Assembly (NCBI RefSeq): GCF_001425865.1
Contig: NZ_LMDS01000007.1
Location: 63,156-127,155, forward strand
Source: Rhizobacter sp. Root404
Lineage (GTDB): Bacteria; Pseudomonadota; Gammaproteobacteria; Burkholderiales; Burkholderiaceae_C
Reading direction: 5' to 3'
Length of the DNA stretch: 64,000 nt
Part shown: one piece after another, positions 56,576 to 64,000 of the stretch
How the letters are laid out: each line of letters starts with the position of its first letter
Numbering within the stretch: position 1 is the stretch's first letter
Program-made: the position numbers and the translations under genes
Notes under the pieces: generated by a model
What the model was told of the DNA's origin: nothing
Database searches by the model: none
Seen by the model: only the letters and a program-made list of their open reading frames with translations

Positions 56576-57856
56576 TCAGTGGATCGGTCCGGTGGGCAGG
56601 AAGTCCATCGGCACCGTCGACATGCGGCGCGCGTCGTTGCCGTCGACCTCGACCCGGTCGCGGCCGCTGTGCTTGGCGTCGTACAGCGCCCGGTCGGCCC
56701 GCTCGACCACCGCGTCGAAGGTCTCGCCCGCCGCCCACTGCGCCAGCCCGACCGACACGGTGATCGGCACCTCGCCGGCGCGGGTGCGGATCTCCGACGC
56801 GGCGACGTTGTGGCGCACCGACTCGGCGACGCGCCGCCCGCGGCTCGCATCGCACTGGCGCAGCACGATCATGAACTCCTCGCCGCCGACGCGCGCCAGG
56901 CAATCGCCGTCGCGCAGACGGGCGCCGAGCAGCGTGCCGACCGCGCGCAGCACCTCGTCGCCGACGCGGTGACCGTGGCGGTCGTTGACCTGCTTGAAGT
57001 GATCGACATCGACCATGCACAGCGTCACCTGCTCGCGCCCGGCGTGCACGGCTTCGGCCAGCGGCTCGGCGAAGGCGGTGACGTGACGCCGGTTGAACAG
57101 CCCTGTCAGCGGATCGCGGTGCGCGGCATGGGCCGCGGCCCGCAGCGAGCTGTCGAGCGAGGCATTCTCGGTTTCGAGCGCCTGGCGGTAGACCTGCAGC
57201 TCCTGCACCAGCGTGGCGTTCTGGCGCTCGGCGGCCAGCGCCTGCAGCAGCGTGCCGTGGATGCTGAAGACGCGCAGCTGCAGCGCCACCGCGCAGACCA
57301 GCGTGCCGAGCGCGAGCAGCACCATCACGCCCGGCCCCTCCCAGACCATGAAGCCGACCAGCGGCAGCACGCTGGCCGCGACCAGCACCAGGCTGGCGGG
57401 CAGCGCCGCGATGTAGGTGATGGCGAGCAGCGCGGTCGCGACGAAGGCCGCATAGACCACGCAGTACTGCGACAGCAGCGAGATCGAGCCGTGCAGCGCG
57501 ATCGGCGCCAGGCCCCAGACCGAGGAGGCCAGCAGCACGAGCGCGTCGTAGCGCCAATCGGAGCGCGGATCGGCCGGGTCCAGCCGGGCCAGCAGGCGAC
57601 GCGCGAGCACGACGCGCACGCCGAACACCGCGGCCAGGGCGAGCCACGCGAACACACGCGGCCCCAGCGGCGCCTCGTACGCGAGCCCGAACAGCAGCAG
57701 CGCGAACGAGGCCAGCGACAGCCGGCCGTTGCGCATGGACATGTCCATGTAGCGCTGCAACAGCGTCAAGCGGATCGCCGGCGGCACGTCGACGACGACC
57801 GGCGAAAGCTGGCGCAATGCGGCGCGGACCGAACGGAACTCCTGCTGGAACGGCAT
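56576..57856 (-). CDS. Membrane-bound diguanylate cyclase (GGDEF), copy 1
   Basis: A 426-residue protein with six hydrophobic helices (about residues 45-205), a coiled-coil linker (about 210-245) and a GGDEF domain to the end. The catalytic motif is Gly-Gly-Glu-Glu-Phe near residue 329. The inhibitory site Arg-Asp-Gly-Asp lies five residues before it. Asp-Val-Asp-His-Phe-Lys and Asp-Pro-Leu-Thr-Gly-Leu-Phe-Asn-Arg-Arg are intact, so it should make cyclic di-GMP with product feedback. A membrane sensor of the MASE type is likely. It is a close paralogue of the next gene. It lies inside the ABC transporter locus, on the other strand. Confidence 0.93.
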   Translation of the reverse strand: MPFQQEFRSVRAALRQLSPVVVDVPPAIRLTLLQRYMDMSMRNGRLSLASFALLLFGLAYEAPLGPRVFAWLALAAVFGVRVVLARRLLARLDPADPRSDWRYDALVLLASSVWGLAPIALHGSISLLSQYCVVYAAFVATALLAITYIAALPASLVLVAASVLPLVGFMVWEGPGVMVLLALGTLVCAVALQLRVFSIHGTLLQALAAERQNATLVQELQVYRQALETENASLDSSLRAAAHAAHRDPLTGLFNRRHVTAFAEPLAEAVHAGREQVTLCMVDVDHFKQVNDRHGHRVGDEVLRAVGTLLGARLRDGDCLARVGGEEFMIVLRQCDASRGRRVAESVRHNVAASEIRTRAGEVPITVSVGLAQWAAGETFDAVVERADRALYDAKHSGRDRVEVDGNDARRMSTVPMDFLPTGPIH

Positions 57857-57981
57857 GGCAGATGACCCGGGCGCGCCGGGTGGCGCCGGATCGGCGCCGT
57901 GCCACAGCGGGCGGTGGACGCGGATGCTAACGCGACGGCGGCCGAAGCGGCCGGCATGGACTTCGACCGCGGGCGGCGTGA

Positions 57982-59256
57982 CTAATGCAGTGCTCCGGGC
58001 CGGGTGCGCTCGATGGCCGCGACCGACAGGCGCATCGCGTCGACCGTGTCGACCTCGACGCGATCGCGCCCGGCGCGCTTGGCCTGGTACAAGGCGCGGT
58101 CGGCGCGCCGCAGCGCCGACTCGAAGGTCTCGTCGGCCGCCCATTGCGCGACACCGACCGAGACCGTGGCCCCGACCGGGCCGGCATCGGTCTCGATCTC
58201 GACGCCGCCGACGATCAGCCGCAATGCTTCGGCCACCCGCTGGCCGCGGCCGATGTCACAGCGCCGCAGCACCGCGACGAATTCCTCGCCGCCCAGCCGG
58301 GCCAGGCAATCGGCCTCGCGCAGGCGCGAGCCGAGCAGGTCGGCGATGGCCTGGAGCACCTCGTCGCCGACGGCGTGGCCGTGCGCGTCGTTGATGCGCT
58401 TGAAGTGGTCGATGTCGACGACGCACAGCGCCACTTCCTCCACGCGCCGACGCACCGTGTCAGCCAGCGGCGCGGCGAAGGCCTCGAGGTGGCGGCGGTT
58501 GTACAGACCGGTCAGCGGATCACGGCTGGCGGCGTCGCGGGCATCGCGCAGCGAGCTGCCGAGCTGTGCGTTCTCGTGCTCCAGGCGCCGCCCGTCGCCT
58601 TGCAGTTCGCGCACCAGTTGGGCATACGCCTGCTCCGCCGCGAGCGCGCGCAGCAGCGTGCGATGGCCGGCGAGCACGCGGCTCAGCAGCGCGCCGACGC
58701 AGATTGCGGTGGTCACCGCCAGCACGCCGGAGATCAGCGTGCGCTGCAACGCCATGAACGTGACCAGCGGCACGAAGCTGGCGGTGATCAGCACCACCGT
58801 GGCCGGCAACGCCGAGTGGTAGCTGACCGACAGCACCGCGATCACCGCGAGCGCGCCGTACAGCACGCCGGCCAGGTTGGACGGCGAGATGTGGCCCTGC
58901 AGCACGAACGGCGCGAAGCTCCAGCTCGTCGAGGCGGCGAGCAGCAGCAGGTCGTGCGCGAGCGTGGACGGCGGGTTCGGCGAGTCGAGCCCGCGCACCA
59001 TGCGCTCGGCCAGCGCGACGCGCAGCACCAGCACCACGCTGAGTGCCGCACCGGCGACCAGGCGCGCCGTCAGCGGCACCTCATGGGCCAGGCCGAACAG
59101 CAGCAGGCCGAGCGAGATCACGCCGAGACGGCCGTTGCGGATCGAGACCTCGAAATAGCGCCGCAGCAGCAGCTGGCGAACCGGGATCGGCACGTCGACG
59201 ACGACCGGGGAGCGCGCACGCAGGGCTCGTCGGACAGAGCGGAAGGAATCGTTCAC
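57982..59256 (-). CDS. Membrane-bound diguanylate cyclase (GGDEF), copy 2
   Basis: A 424-residue paralogue of copy 1 with the same six-helix sensor, linker and GGDEF domain. Active motif Gly-Gly-Glu-Glu-Phe, inhibitory Arg-Glu-Ala-Asp five residues upstream and Asp-Ile-Asp-His-Phe-Lys are all present, so it is probably active. I chose GTG at 59256 because the resulting N-terminus aligns with copy 1 (Phe-Arg-Ser-Val-Arg). Another GTG at 59319 would add 21 residues. Copy 1 follows 125 bases downstream; the pair arose by tandem duplication. Both sit between permease and ATPase genes of one transporter. Confidence 0.92.
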   Translation of the reverse strand: MNDSFRSVRRALRARSPVVVDVPIPVRQLLLRRYFEVSIRNGRLGVISLGLLLFGLAHEVPLTARLVAGAALSVVLVLRVALAERMVRGLDSPNPPSTLAHDLLLLAASTSWSFAPFVLQGHISPSNLAGVLYGALAVIAVLSVSYHSALPATVVLITASFVPLVTFMALQRTLISGVLAVTTAICVGALLSRVLAGHRTLLRALAAEQAYAQLVRELQGDGRRLEHENAQLGSSLRDARDAASRDPLTGLYNRRHLEAFAAPLADTVRRRVEEVALCVVDIDHFKRINDAHGHAVGDEVLQAIADLLGSRLREADCLARLGGEEFVAVLRRCDIGRGQRVAEALRLIVGGVEIETDAGPVGATVSVGVAQWAADETFESALRRADRALYQAKRAGRDRVEVDTVDAMRLSVAAIERTRPGALH

Positions 59257-59396
59257 GGAACTCGGCGCGGCCTGCGAAAGCCGCAAGGCTCGCGATTCGC
59301 TGGCGCAGTGGCAAGTCACGGCGCCGTTTCAGCGGCACATTCACACACCGGCGTCGCGCCGCGGCCCGGGCCGCGGGGCCGCGGCACAATGCCGGC

Positions 59397-60407
59397 GTGC
59401 CTGCCCCCGCCCCGACCGCCGCGCCGCTGCTCGAAGTGACGAACCTGCGCGTCGGGCTCGACACGGCGCGCGGCCCGGCCGATGCGCTGCGCGGTATCGA
59501 TCTCGCGTTGGCGCACGGCGAAACGCTCGGGCTGATCGGCGAAAGCGGCTGCGGCAAGTCGATGACGGCGATGGCGATCATGGGTCTGCTGCCGGCCGGC
59601 GCGCGGGTCAGCGGCAGCATCCGCCTGCACGGGCAGGAGCTGGTCGGCGCGAGCGACGCCGCGCTGTGCCGACTGCGCGGCAACCGCATCGGCATGGTGT
59701 TCCAGGAGCCGATGACGGCATTGAACCCCTTGCACACGATCGGCGACCAGATCGCCGAGCCGCTGCGCCTGCACGACGGACTCGGCCGCACGGCGGCCCG
59801 CGCCGAGGCGCTGCGCCTGCTCGAACGGGTGCGGCTGCCGCAGGCCGCGCAGCGGCTCGACGCCTACCCGCACCAGCTCTCCGGCGGGCAGCGCCAGCGC
59901 GTCACGATCGCGATGGCGCTGGCCTGCGGGCCCGACCTGCTGATCGCCGACGAGCCGACCACCGCGCTCGACGTGACGATCCAGGGCGAGATCCTCGACC
60001 TGATCCGCGAGCTGGTCACCGAATCGAACATGGCCCTGCTGATGATCAGCCACGACCTCGGCGTGATGGCCCGCACCGTCGCGAACCTGCTGGTGATGTA
60101 CGGCGGCACGGTGGTCGAGGCCGGGCCGACGGCCGAGGTGTTCGCGCACCTCGCGCACCCGTACACGCGCGGGCTGTTCGCGGCCCGCCCGCGGATGGGC
60201 GCCGCGCGGGTGGACGGGCGCAAGCCGCGGCTGGCGACGATCCCCGGGCGCGTGCCGGAGCTGGTCGACATGCCCGCCGGCTGCCCGTTCGCCGACCGCT
60301 GCGCCTGGGCGATCGACGCCTGCCGGGCTGCGCCGCCGCCGGTCGCCGTCGGGCCGGCGCACACGGCGCGCTGCATCCGCGTCGGCGAGCTGGATGCGCC
60401 GACATGA
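59397..60407 (+). CDS. ABC transporter ATP-binding protein, DppD/OppD family
   Basis: A 336-residue ATPase. Walker A Gly-Glu-Ser-Gly-Cys-Gly-Lys-Ser is at about residues 48-55, Leu-Ser-Gly-Gly-Gln-Arg-Gln-Arg near 161 and Walker B Leu-Leu-Ile-Ala-Asp-Glu-Pro-Thr near 181. The C-terminal oligopeptide domain ends with Cys-Pro-Phe-Ala-Asp-Arg-Cys and two later cysteines, typical of the DppD/DppF tail. The start is GTG at 59397 with no clear ribosome binding site. The stop overlaps the next gene (ATGA). Confidence 0.92.
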   Translation: MPAPAPTAAPLLEVTNLRVGLDTARGPADALRGIDLALAHGETLGLIGESGCGKSMTAMAIMGLLPAGARVSGSIRLHGQELVGASDAALCRLRGNRIGMVFQEPMTALNPLHTIGDQIAEPLRLHDGLGRTAARAEALRLLERVRLPQAAQRLDAYPHQLSGGQRQRVTIAMALACGPDLLIADEPTTALDVTIQGEILDLIRELVTESNMALLMISHDLGVMARTVANLLVMYGGTVVEAGPTAEVFAHLAHPYTRGLFAARPRMGAARVDGRKPRLATIPGRVPELVDMPAGCPFADRCAWAIDACRAAPPPVAVGPAHTARCIRVGELDAPT

Positions 60408-61234
60408 CCGAACCGTTGCTGACCGTCGAGAACGTCGTCAAGCGCTACCACCTGCCGCGCGAGCGGCTGCTGCAGCCGGCGCCGGTGGTCGAGGCGTTGC
60501 GCGGCGTCAGCTTCGCGGTGCAGCCGGGTCGCAGCCTCGGGATCGTCGGCGAATCGGGCTCCGGCAAGTCGACGCTGGCACGCCTGGTGATGGCGCTCGA
60601 AGCGCCGACCGAAGGGCGCGTCACGCTGCTCGGGCGCGACCTGCACGCGCTCCGGGCGACCGCGCTGCGCGCCGCGCGGCGTGATTTCCAGATGGTGTTC
60701 CAGGACCCGTACGGCTCGCTCGATCCGCGCCAGCGTGTCGGCCGCATCGTCGCCGAGCCGCTGGTCGGCGTCGACGCGACGGCAAGGCGTGCCCGAGTCG
60801 CCGAGGCACTCGACGCGGTCGGTCTGCGCGCCACCGATGCCGACAAGTACCCGCACGAATTCAGCGGCGGCCAGCGCCAGCGCATCGCGATCGCCCGCGC
60901 GCTGATCACGCGGCCCAAGCTGATCGTCGCCGACGAGCCGGTCAGCGCGCTCGACGTCTCGGTCCAGGCGCAGGTGCTGAACCTGCTGGCCGACCTGCAG
61001 CAGCAGTTCGGCGTCACCTACCTGTTCATCAGCCACGACCTCGCGGTCGTCGACCACGTGTGCGACGACGTGGCGGTGATGCGCAGCGGCTTGATCGTCG
61101 AGTACGGGCCGACCGAGCAGGTGCTGCAGCGGCCGGCCCATGCGTACACGCGCGCCTTGCTGGCCGCGATGCCCGAGGCGGTGGACGCGCTGCCGCGTTC
61201 CGCTAGAGTCGAATCCCCCGCCCCCGGAGAGTGA
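60404..61234 (+). CDS. ABC transporter ATP-binding protein, DppF/OppF family
   Basis: A 276-residue second ATPase. Walker A Gly-Glu-Ser-Gly-Ser-Gly-Lys-Ser near residue 48, [10 protein letters not shown] near 104 (DppF mark), Phe-Ser-Gly-Gly-Gln-Arg-Gln-Arg and Val-Ala-Asp-Glu-Pro-Val near 180. It lacks the long C-terminal cysteine domain of DppF and stops after Ala-Met-Pro-Glu-Ala, so it is slightly short. It overlaps the DppD-type gene and is four bases from the binding protein. Confidence 0.92.
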   Translation: MTEPLLTVENVVKRYHLPRERLLQPAPVVEALRGVSFAVQPGRSLGIVGESGSGKSTLARLVMALEAPTEGRVTLLGRDLHALRATALRAARRDFQMVFQDPYGSLDPRQRVGRIVAEPLVGVDATARRARVAEALDAVGLRATDADKYPHEFSGGQRQRIAIARALITRPKLIVADEPVSALDVSVQAQVLNLLADLQQQFGVTYLFISHDLAVVDHVCDDVAVMRSGLIVEYGPTEQVLQRPAHAYTRALLAAMPEAVDALPRSARVESPAPGE

Positions 61235-61238
61235 GCCG

Positions 61239-62747
61239 ATGAAGACCTCGAACCCCCGCACCACCACTGTCGCACTGCTCGCCCTCGCCGCAGCCGCGTC
61301 GCTCGCGGCGCCCGCCGCGCAGGCGCAGGCCCGCAAGGACAGCGCCGTGCTCGCGATGGTCCTCGAGCCCGCACCCGGGCTGGACCCGACCAGCGCGTCG
61401 GCCGCCGCGATCGGCGAGGTCGTCCACTACAACATCCTCGAGGGGCTGACCAAGATCAACATGGACGGCAGCATCGTCCCGCTGCTGGCCGAGAGCTGGA
61501 CGATCGACCCCGACGGCAAGAGCTACACCTTCAAGCTGCGCAAGGGCGTCAAGTTCAGCGACGGCGAGGCCTTCGACGCCAGCGACGTGAAGTTCAGCTT
61601 CGAGCGCGCCAAGGCGCCGGGCTCGACCAACAAGGGCAAGAAGGCGGTGTTCGACAACATCAGCCGCATCGACACGCCCGATGCGTACACCGTGATCGTG
61701 GTCCTGAACCAGCCCGACGGCAACTTCCTGTTCCGCATGGGCGAGAACACCGCGGTGATCCTCGACCCGAAGAGCGCCGCCACCACGGCGACCAAGCCGG
61801 TCGGCACCGGCCCGTTCAAGCTCGACAACTGGGCCAAGGGCGCGTCGATCACGCTGTCGAAGAACGACGGCTTCCGCAACCCGGCGGCGATCAAGCTGAA
61901 GAAGGTCACGTTCCGCTTCATCAACGACCCGGCCGCGCAGGTCGCGGCGCTGCTGGCGGGCGACGTTGACGGCATGCCGCGCTTCGGCTCGTTCCAGAGC
62001 CTGAAGCAGTTCCAGGGCGACCCGCGCTTCACGGTCACGCCGGGCGGCACCGAGGGCAAGACGATCGTCGCCATCAACAACAAGAAGAAGCCGTTCGACG
62101 ACGTGCGGGTGCGCCGCGCGATCGCCGCGGCGATCGACCGCAAGGCGGTGATCGACGGCTCGTCCGAGGGCTACGGCAAGCCGATCGGCAGCCACATGGT
62201 GCCCAGCGACGCGGGCTACATCGACCTCACCGGCGCGAATCCGTACGACCCCGAGAAGGCCAAGGCGCTGCTGAAGGAGGCGGGCGTGGCCACGCCGCTG
62301 AACGTGACGCTGACGCTGCCGCCCCCGCAATACGCCCGCCAGGGCGGCGAGATCGTCGCGGCGCAGCTCGCCAAGGTCGGCATCAATGCGAAGATCGAGA
62401 ACGTCGAGTGGGCGCAGTGGCTCAGCGGCACCTTCAAGGGCAACTTCGACCTGTCCGTGATCAGCCACGTCGAGCCGCTCGACTTCGACCGCTATGCCGA
62501 CCCCAGCTACTACTGGGGCTACAACTCCAAGGCTTACAACGACCTGTTCGCCAAGTACAACAGCACCACCGACGCCAAGGGCCGGCTGAAGCTGATCGGC
62601 GACATCCAGCGCCAGCTCGCCACCGACTCGGTCAACGTCTACCTGTACCAGCTGCCGCAGTTCGCGGTCGGCAAGAAGCAGCTGAAGGGCCTGTGGAGCA
62701 GCTCGCCGGTGTTCGCGAACGACCTGTCGGCTCTGTCCTGGCAGTGA
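61239..62747 (+). CDS. ABC transporter substrate-binding protein, family 5
   Basis: A 502-residue periplasmic binding protein. The signal peptide ends at Ala-Gln-Ala-Gln-Ala near residue 30. SBP_bac_5 blocks are Tyr-Asn-Ile-Leu-Glu-Gly-Leu near 68, Leu-Ala-Glu-Ser-Trp near 86, [12 protein letters not shown] near 103 and [11 protein letters not shown] near 290. Family members bind di- and oligopeptides, glutathione, nickel or opines. There is no Cys lipobox, so it is soluble. Ribosome binding site GGAGA precedes the ATG. The downstream amidase is four bases away. Confidence 0.93.
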   Translation: MKTSNPRTTTVALLALAAAASLAAPAAQAQARKDSAVLAMVLEPAPGLDPTSASAAAIGEVVHYNILEGLTKINMDGSIVPLLAESWTIDPDGKSYTFKLRKGVKFSDGEAFDASDVKFSFERAKAPGSTNKGKKAVFDNISRIDTPDAYTVIVVLNQPDGNFLFRMGENTAVILDPKSAATTATKPVGTGPFKLDNWAKGASITLSKNDGFRNPAAIKLKKVTFRFINDPAAQVAALLAGDVDGMPRFGSFQSLKQFQGDPRFTVTPGGTEGKTIVAINNKKKPFDDVRVRRAIAAAIDRKAVIDGSSEGYGKPIGSHMVPSDAGYIDLTGANPYDPEKAKALLKEAGVATPLNVTLTLPPPQYARQGGEIVAAQLAKVGINAKIENVEWAQWLSGTFKGNFDLSVISHVEPLDFDRYADPSYYWGYNSKAYNDLFAKYNSTTDAKGRLKLIGDIQRQLATDSVNVYLYQLPQFAVGKKQLKGLWSSSPVFANDLSALSWQ

Positions 62748-62751
62748 GGCG

Positions 62752-64000
62752 ATGACGGCGCCGCACGAACTCTCGGCCGTCGAACTGCTCGCCGGCTACC
62801 GCGCTGGCACGCTGTCGCCCGTGGAGGTCGTGCGCGACGTGGTCGCGCACATGCGGTCCTGGGAGCCGCACCTGCACGCGACCTACGCGTTCGAGCCCGA
62901 CACGGCGCTCGCGCAGGCCGAGGCCTCGCAGGCCCGCTGGCAGCGCGGCGCGCCGCAGGGCGCGCTCGACGGCGTGCCGGTGACGATCAAGGAGAACATC
63001 GCCACGCGCGGCGTGCCGGTGCCGCTGGGCACCGCCGCGACCGAGCTCGTGCCCGCCACGGCCGACGCCCCGCCGGCGGCGCGGCTGCGCGAGGCCGGCG
63101 CGGTGATCCTGTGCAAGACGACCATGCCCGACTACGGGATGCTGTCGTCCGGGCTGTCGAGCTTCCACCCGCTGACCCGCAACCCCTGGGACCTGCGCAA
63201 GAACCCCGGCGGCAGCAGCGCGGGCGCAGCCGCGGCGGCCGCGGCCGGCTACGGGCCGCTGCACGTGGGCACCGACATCGGCGGCTCGGTGCGGCTGCCG
63301 GCCGGCTGGTGCGGCATCTTCACGCTCAAGCCCAGCCTCGGGCGGATCCCGATCTTCCCGCCGTATGCCGGGCGCGTCGCCGGGCCGATGACGCGCAGCG
63401 TCACCGACGCCGCCCTGATGATGGCCACGCTGAGCCTGCCCGACGCGCGCGACACGATGAGCCTGCCGTACCAGGCGATCGACTGGCGGCAGCTCGACCG
63501 CGACGTCACCGGCCTGCGCATCGGCCTGCTGATGGACGCCGGCTGGGGCCTGGCCGTCGAGCCGGAGGTGCGCGCGGCGATCGAGGCCGCGGCACGCACG
63601 TTCGAGGCGGCCGGTGCGATCGTCACGCCGATCCCGGCGTTCATGACGCGCGCGATGATCGACGGCATGGACGACTTCTGGCGCACCCGCTCCTGGATGG
63701 ACATCTCGGCGCTGCCCGAAGCGCGCCGCGCGAAGGTGCTGCCCTACATCACCGAGTGGGCGCGCGGCGGCGAGGGCCTCAGCGGCGAGCGCGTGTTCCG
63801 CGGCTACGGGATGATGGGCGCGATGCGCGAGGCCGCCGTGGCCGCCACGGCACCGTTCGACGTGTTGCTGTCGCCGACCGCGCCGATGCCGGCCTTTCCG
63901 GCCGAGCATGCCGGCCCGACCAACGACCCGGCGACGCCGTTCGAGCACATCGCGTTCACGCTGCCGTTCAACATGAGCGAGCAGCCCGCCGCCAGCATCA
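62752..64000 (+). CDS. Amidase signature family enzyme (3' end outside the window)
   Basis: At least 416 codons, open to the window end. The amidase signature is intact: catalytic lysine in Val-Thr-Ile-Lys-Glu-Asn near residue 81, Gly-Gly-Ser-Ser-Ala-Gly-Ala-Ala near 154 with the cis-serine and Asp-Ile-Gly-Gly-Ser-Val-Arg-Leu-Pro near 177 with the serine nucleophile. It hydrolyses an amide to acid and ammonia, probably in the cytoplasm. Starting four bases after the binding protein, it is likely to process the imported compound. Substrate not readable. Confidence 0.93.
   Translation, partial: MTAPHELSAVELLAGYRAGTLSPVEVVRDVVAHMRSWEPHLHATYAFEPDTALAQAEASQARWQRGAPQGALDGVPVTIKENIATRGVPVPLGTAATELVPATADAPPAARLREAGAVILCKTTMPDYGMLSSGLSSFHPLTRNPWDLRKNPGGSSAGAAAAAAAGYGPLHVGTDIGGSVRLPAGWCGIFTLKPSLGRIPIFPPYAGRVAGPMTRSVTDAALMMATLSLPDARDTMSLPYQAIDWRQLDRDVTGLRIGLLMDAGWGLAVEPEVRAAIEAAARTFEAAGAIVTPIPAFMTRAMIDGMDDFWRTRSWMDISALPEARRAKVLPYITEWARGGEGLSGERVFRGYGMMGAMREAAVAATAPFDVLLSPTAPMPAFPAEHAGPTNDPATPFEHIAFTLPFNMSEQPAASI

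Noticed and set aside
56576-59256. Degenerate or inactive GGDEF proteins
   Set aside because: Both retain GGEEF, the metal aspartates and the inhibitory RxxD site.

Overview
The window is a GC-rich, densely coded chromosomal segment that reads as a betaproteobacterium of the order Burkholderiales, probably the Comamonadaceae or the Rubrivivax/Leptothrix side of the order. The markers are a DUF3567 protein, a PhaM-type polyhydroxyalkanoate granule protein, methionine synthase split into two genes with an S-adenosylhomocysteine riboswitch between them, a glutamate-cysteine ligase of the ferrooxidans type, and a TorF porin-glnK-amtB cluster. I see no tRNA, rRNA, CRISPR, transposase or prophage gene. 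Nearly all long overlapping ORFs are antisense shadows caused by the base composition.

Layout, left to right. 1-1.9 kb: start of an ATP synthase operon on the minus strand (atpI, atpB, atpE and the first codons of atpF), with a TATAAT promoter. 1.9-5.3 kb: aldose 1-epimerase, SMP-30/regucalcin and glycerol-3-phosphate dehydrogenase. 5.4-7.3 kb: a GNAT acetyltransferase, a cytochrome b561 and a divergent cytochrome c'. 7.5-10.4 kb: a large SLBB polysaccharide export protein followed by what looks like a gene relic. 10.4-16.6 kb: a tightly packed five-gene operon (EamA exporter, PLP aminotransferase, PhzF isomerase, glyoxalase-like protein, threonine dehydratase) facing a MocR regulator. 16.6-26.8 kb: a hypothetical protein, then a minus-strand run gshA-kup-kup-benE-gshB-uup that combines glutathione synthesis with potassium uptake. 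26.8-31.4 kb: a nitrogen-regulated porin-glnK-amtB operon with a sigma-54 promoter and NtrC-type sites, then comM. 31.4-34.7 kb: a secreted DUF1501/DUF1800 pair.

34.9-42.1 kb: split metH with the SAH riboswitch, a rhodanese, a double-AAA ATPase and DUF3567. 42.2-46.6 kb: DUF3108, a fumarylacetoacetase-family hydrolase, a retropepsin-like protein, a TraB/GumN protein and PhaM. 46.6-51.8 kb: a FIST sensor protein overlapping glcD, then glcE and glcF (glycolate oxidase). 51.8-64 kb: a YdcF protein, an SDR and an aldehyde dehydrogenase, divergent from a dipeptide/oligopeptide-type ABC transporter. The two permease genes of that transporter are separated from its ATPases and binding protein by a tandem pair of opposite-strand GGDEF genes. 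An amidase runs off the end.

The most informative non-coding elements are the SAH riboswitch in front of the C-terminal metH gene, the sigma-54/NtrC control region of porin-glnK-amtB, two overlapping palindromes between cytochrome b561 and cytochrome c', and a palindrome in the MocR intergenic region. The best candidates for less-described biology are the MocR-linked five-gene operon, the glutathione/potassium operon, the diguanylate cyclase pair nested inside an ABC transporter locus, and the FIST-glycolate oxidase coupling.
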